From positions 1,130,285,744 to 1,130,349,743 of the forward strand of contig OY856412.1 in the NCBI GenBank assembly GCA_963693085.1: 64,000 nucleotides of DNA. Direction: 5' to 3'. The notes below the pieces were generated by a model. That model was not told the DNA's origin. It ran no database searches and saw only the letters and a program-made list of their open reading frames with translations. Position 1 is the first letter of the stretch; each line of letters starts with the position of its first letter. This DNA comes from Alisma plantago-aquatica (lineage: Eukaryota; Streptophyta; Magnoliopsida; Alismatales; Alismataceae). Shown here piece after piece: positions 63,409-64,000 of the stretch. The position numbers and the translations under genes were made by a program.

Positions 63409-64000
63409 ATGGGCGACAACCTACTTGGTTCACTCAACCTAGAGGGAGGCTTCTCCATGCATCCTCTGATCTTCGATGGTACCAACATCATCTATTGGAA
63501 GAGGTGTATGTAGCTCTACATTCAAGGGATGAACTTTGATATGTGTAAGGCGATGGTCACACCATACAAGGATCCAATTGGAGTTGTGTCAACATGGAAT
63601 GAAGTTGCACTAAAAGAAGCCCAGCTCAATGCCAAAACCATAAGCATCCTCTATGCAACCCTTACCCCAATGGAGTTCAACCACATCTCCTCATTGGATA
63701 TAGCCTATGAGATTTGGGATAAGTTGTGCATCACCTATGAGGGGACAAAGCAAGTTAAGGAGGCTAAGATCTACATGTTGAATAGCCTTCTAGAGAACTT
63801 CAAGATGGGCAAGAAAGAAGGGATTGTTGAGATGTACTCTAGGCTCGATGTCATCATCAATGGCCTAGCCACTTTGGGCAACACTATAGATAGAGGTGTA
63901 ATAAACTCCAAGATATTGAGGACTCTACCAAAGAGATGGGAGTCAAAGGTGACCTCCATTAAAGAAGTGATAAGCCTTGGTGGCATCCCAAGCAAAGAGC
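63409..64000 (+). pseudogene. gag: gag of a SIRE/Maximus-type copia element, one stop, runs off the window
   Basis: Copia gag (DUF4219/UBN2 type), the capsid protein. From ATG at 63,409 it reads MGDNLLGSL, then PLIFDGTNIIYWK (N-terminal domain), then a TAG at 63,511-63,513 at codon 35. It then stays open to the window end with WNEVALKEAQLNAKTI, EIWDKLCITYEGTKQVKEAKI, MLNSLLENFKM and ILRTLPKRWESKVTSI, in family order. The stop stands where relatives usually have Glu after Met, and is the only lesion visible. The pol part lies outside the window. It is much better preserved than the copia element beside it. Confidence 0.88.

Overview
The window looks like intergenic nuclear DNA of a flowering plant, filled with transposable elements. 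It is AT-rich, and every coding trace I can recognise belongs to a mobile element: Ty3/gypsy, Ty1/copia, LINE and CACTA. The CACTA gene has short plant-type introns, and the LTR primer-binding sites are of the kind plant elements use. I found no ordinary host gene, rRNA, tRNA or CRISPR array. The lineage within plants cannot be fixed from this sequence.

Layout. 1-1.6 kb is unassigned. 1.6-5.9 kb may be a minus-strand LTR. 5.98-8.25 kb is a diverged long inverted repeat with arms of about 1.05 kb. 8.8-9.9 kb is an LTR-like repeat that recurs inverted at 49.0-50.1 kb. 10.4-11.3 kb is TA/GT microsatellite, followed by a minus-strand LINE endonuclease fragment (11.4-12.0 kb).

From about 13.2 to 53.7 kb runs one old, broken Ty3/gypsy element of the Tat/Ogre type. 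Its parts are a probable 5' LTR, a primer-binding site, a leader, gag, protease, reverse transcriptase and RNase H. Younger insertions cut it apart. The first is a tandem LTR-internal-LTR-internal-LTR complex of a chromovirus-like gypsy element (21,861-36,173) with matching GAATT target duplications. The second is a complete 11.1 kb CACTA transposon (36,915-48,016). The third is a minus-strand LTR-like segment (about 48.0-50.1 kb).

The CACTA element keeps both termini, palindromic subterminal modules, a tandemly repeated hairpin just upstream of its transposase, a TNP2-type transposase killed by stops and frameshifts, and a second spliced gene. The last six exons of that second gene (308 codons) are fully open and encode a Ulp1-type cysteine protease with its catalytic residues intact.

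After a long AT microsatellite (53.9 kb) and about 4 kb with nothing recognisable come a decayed copia element (57.9-61.9 kb) and the 5' end of a much better preserved SIRE/Maximus-type copia element (about 62.0 kb to the window end). Many premature stops look like Gln, Arg or Trp codons changed by C-to-T or G-to-A, as expected for long-methylated transposons. All identities rest on reading the sequence by eye; no database or alignment was run.
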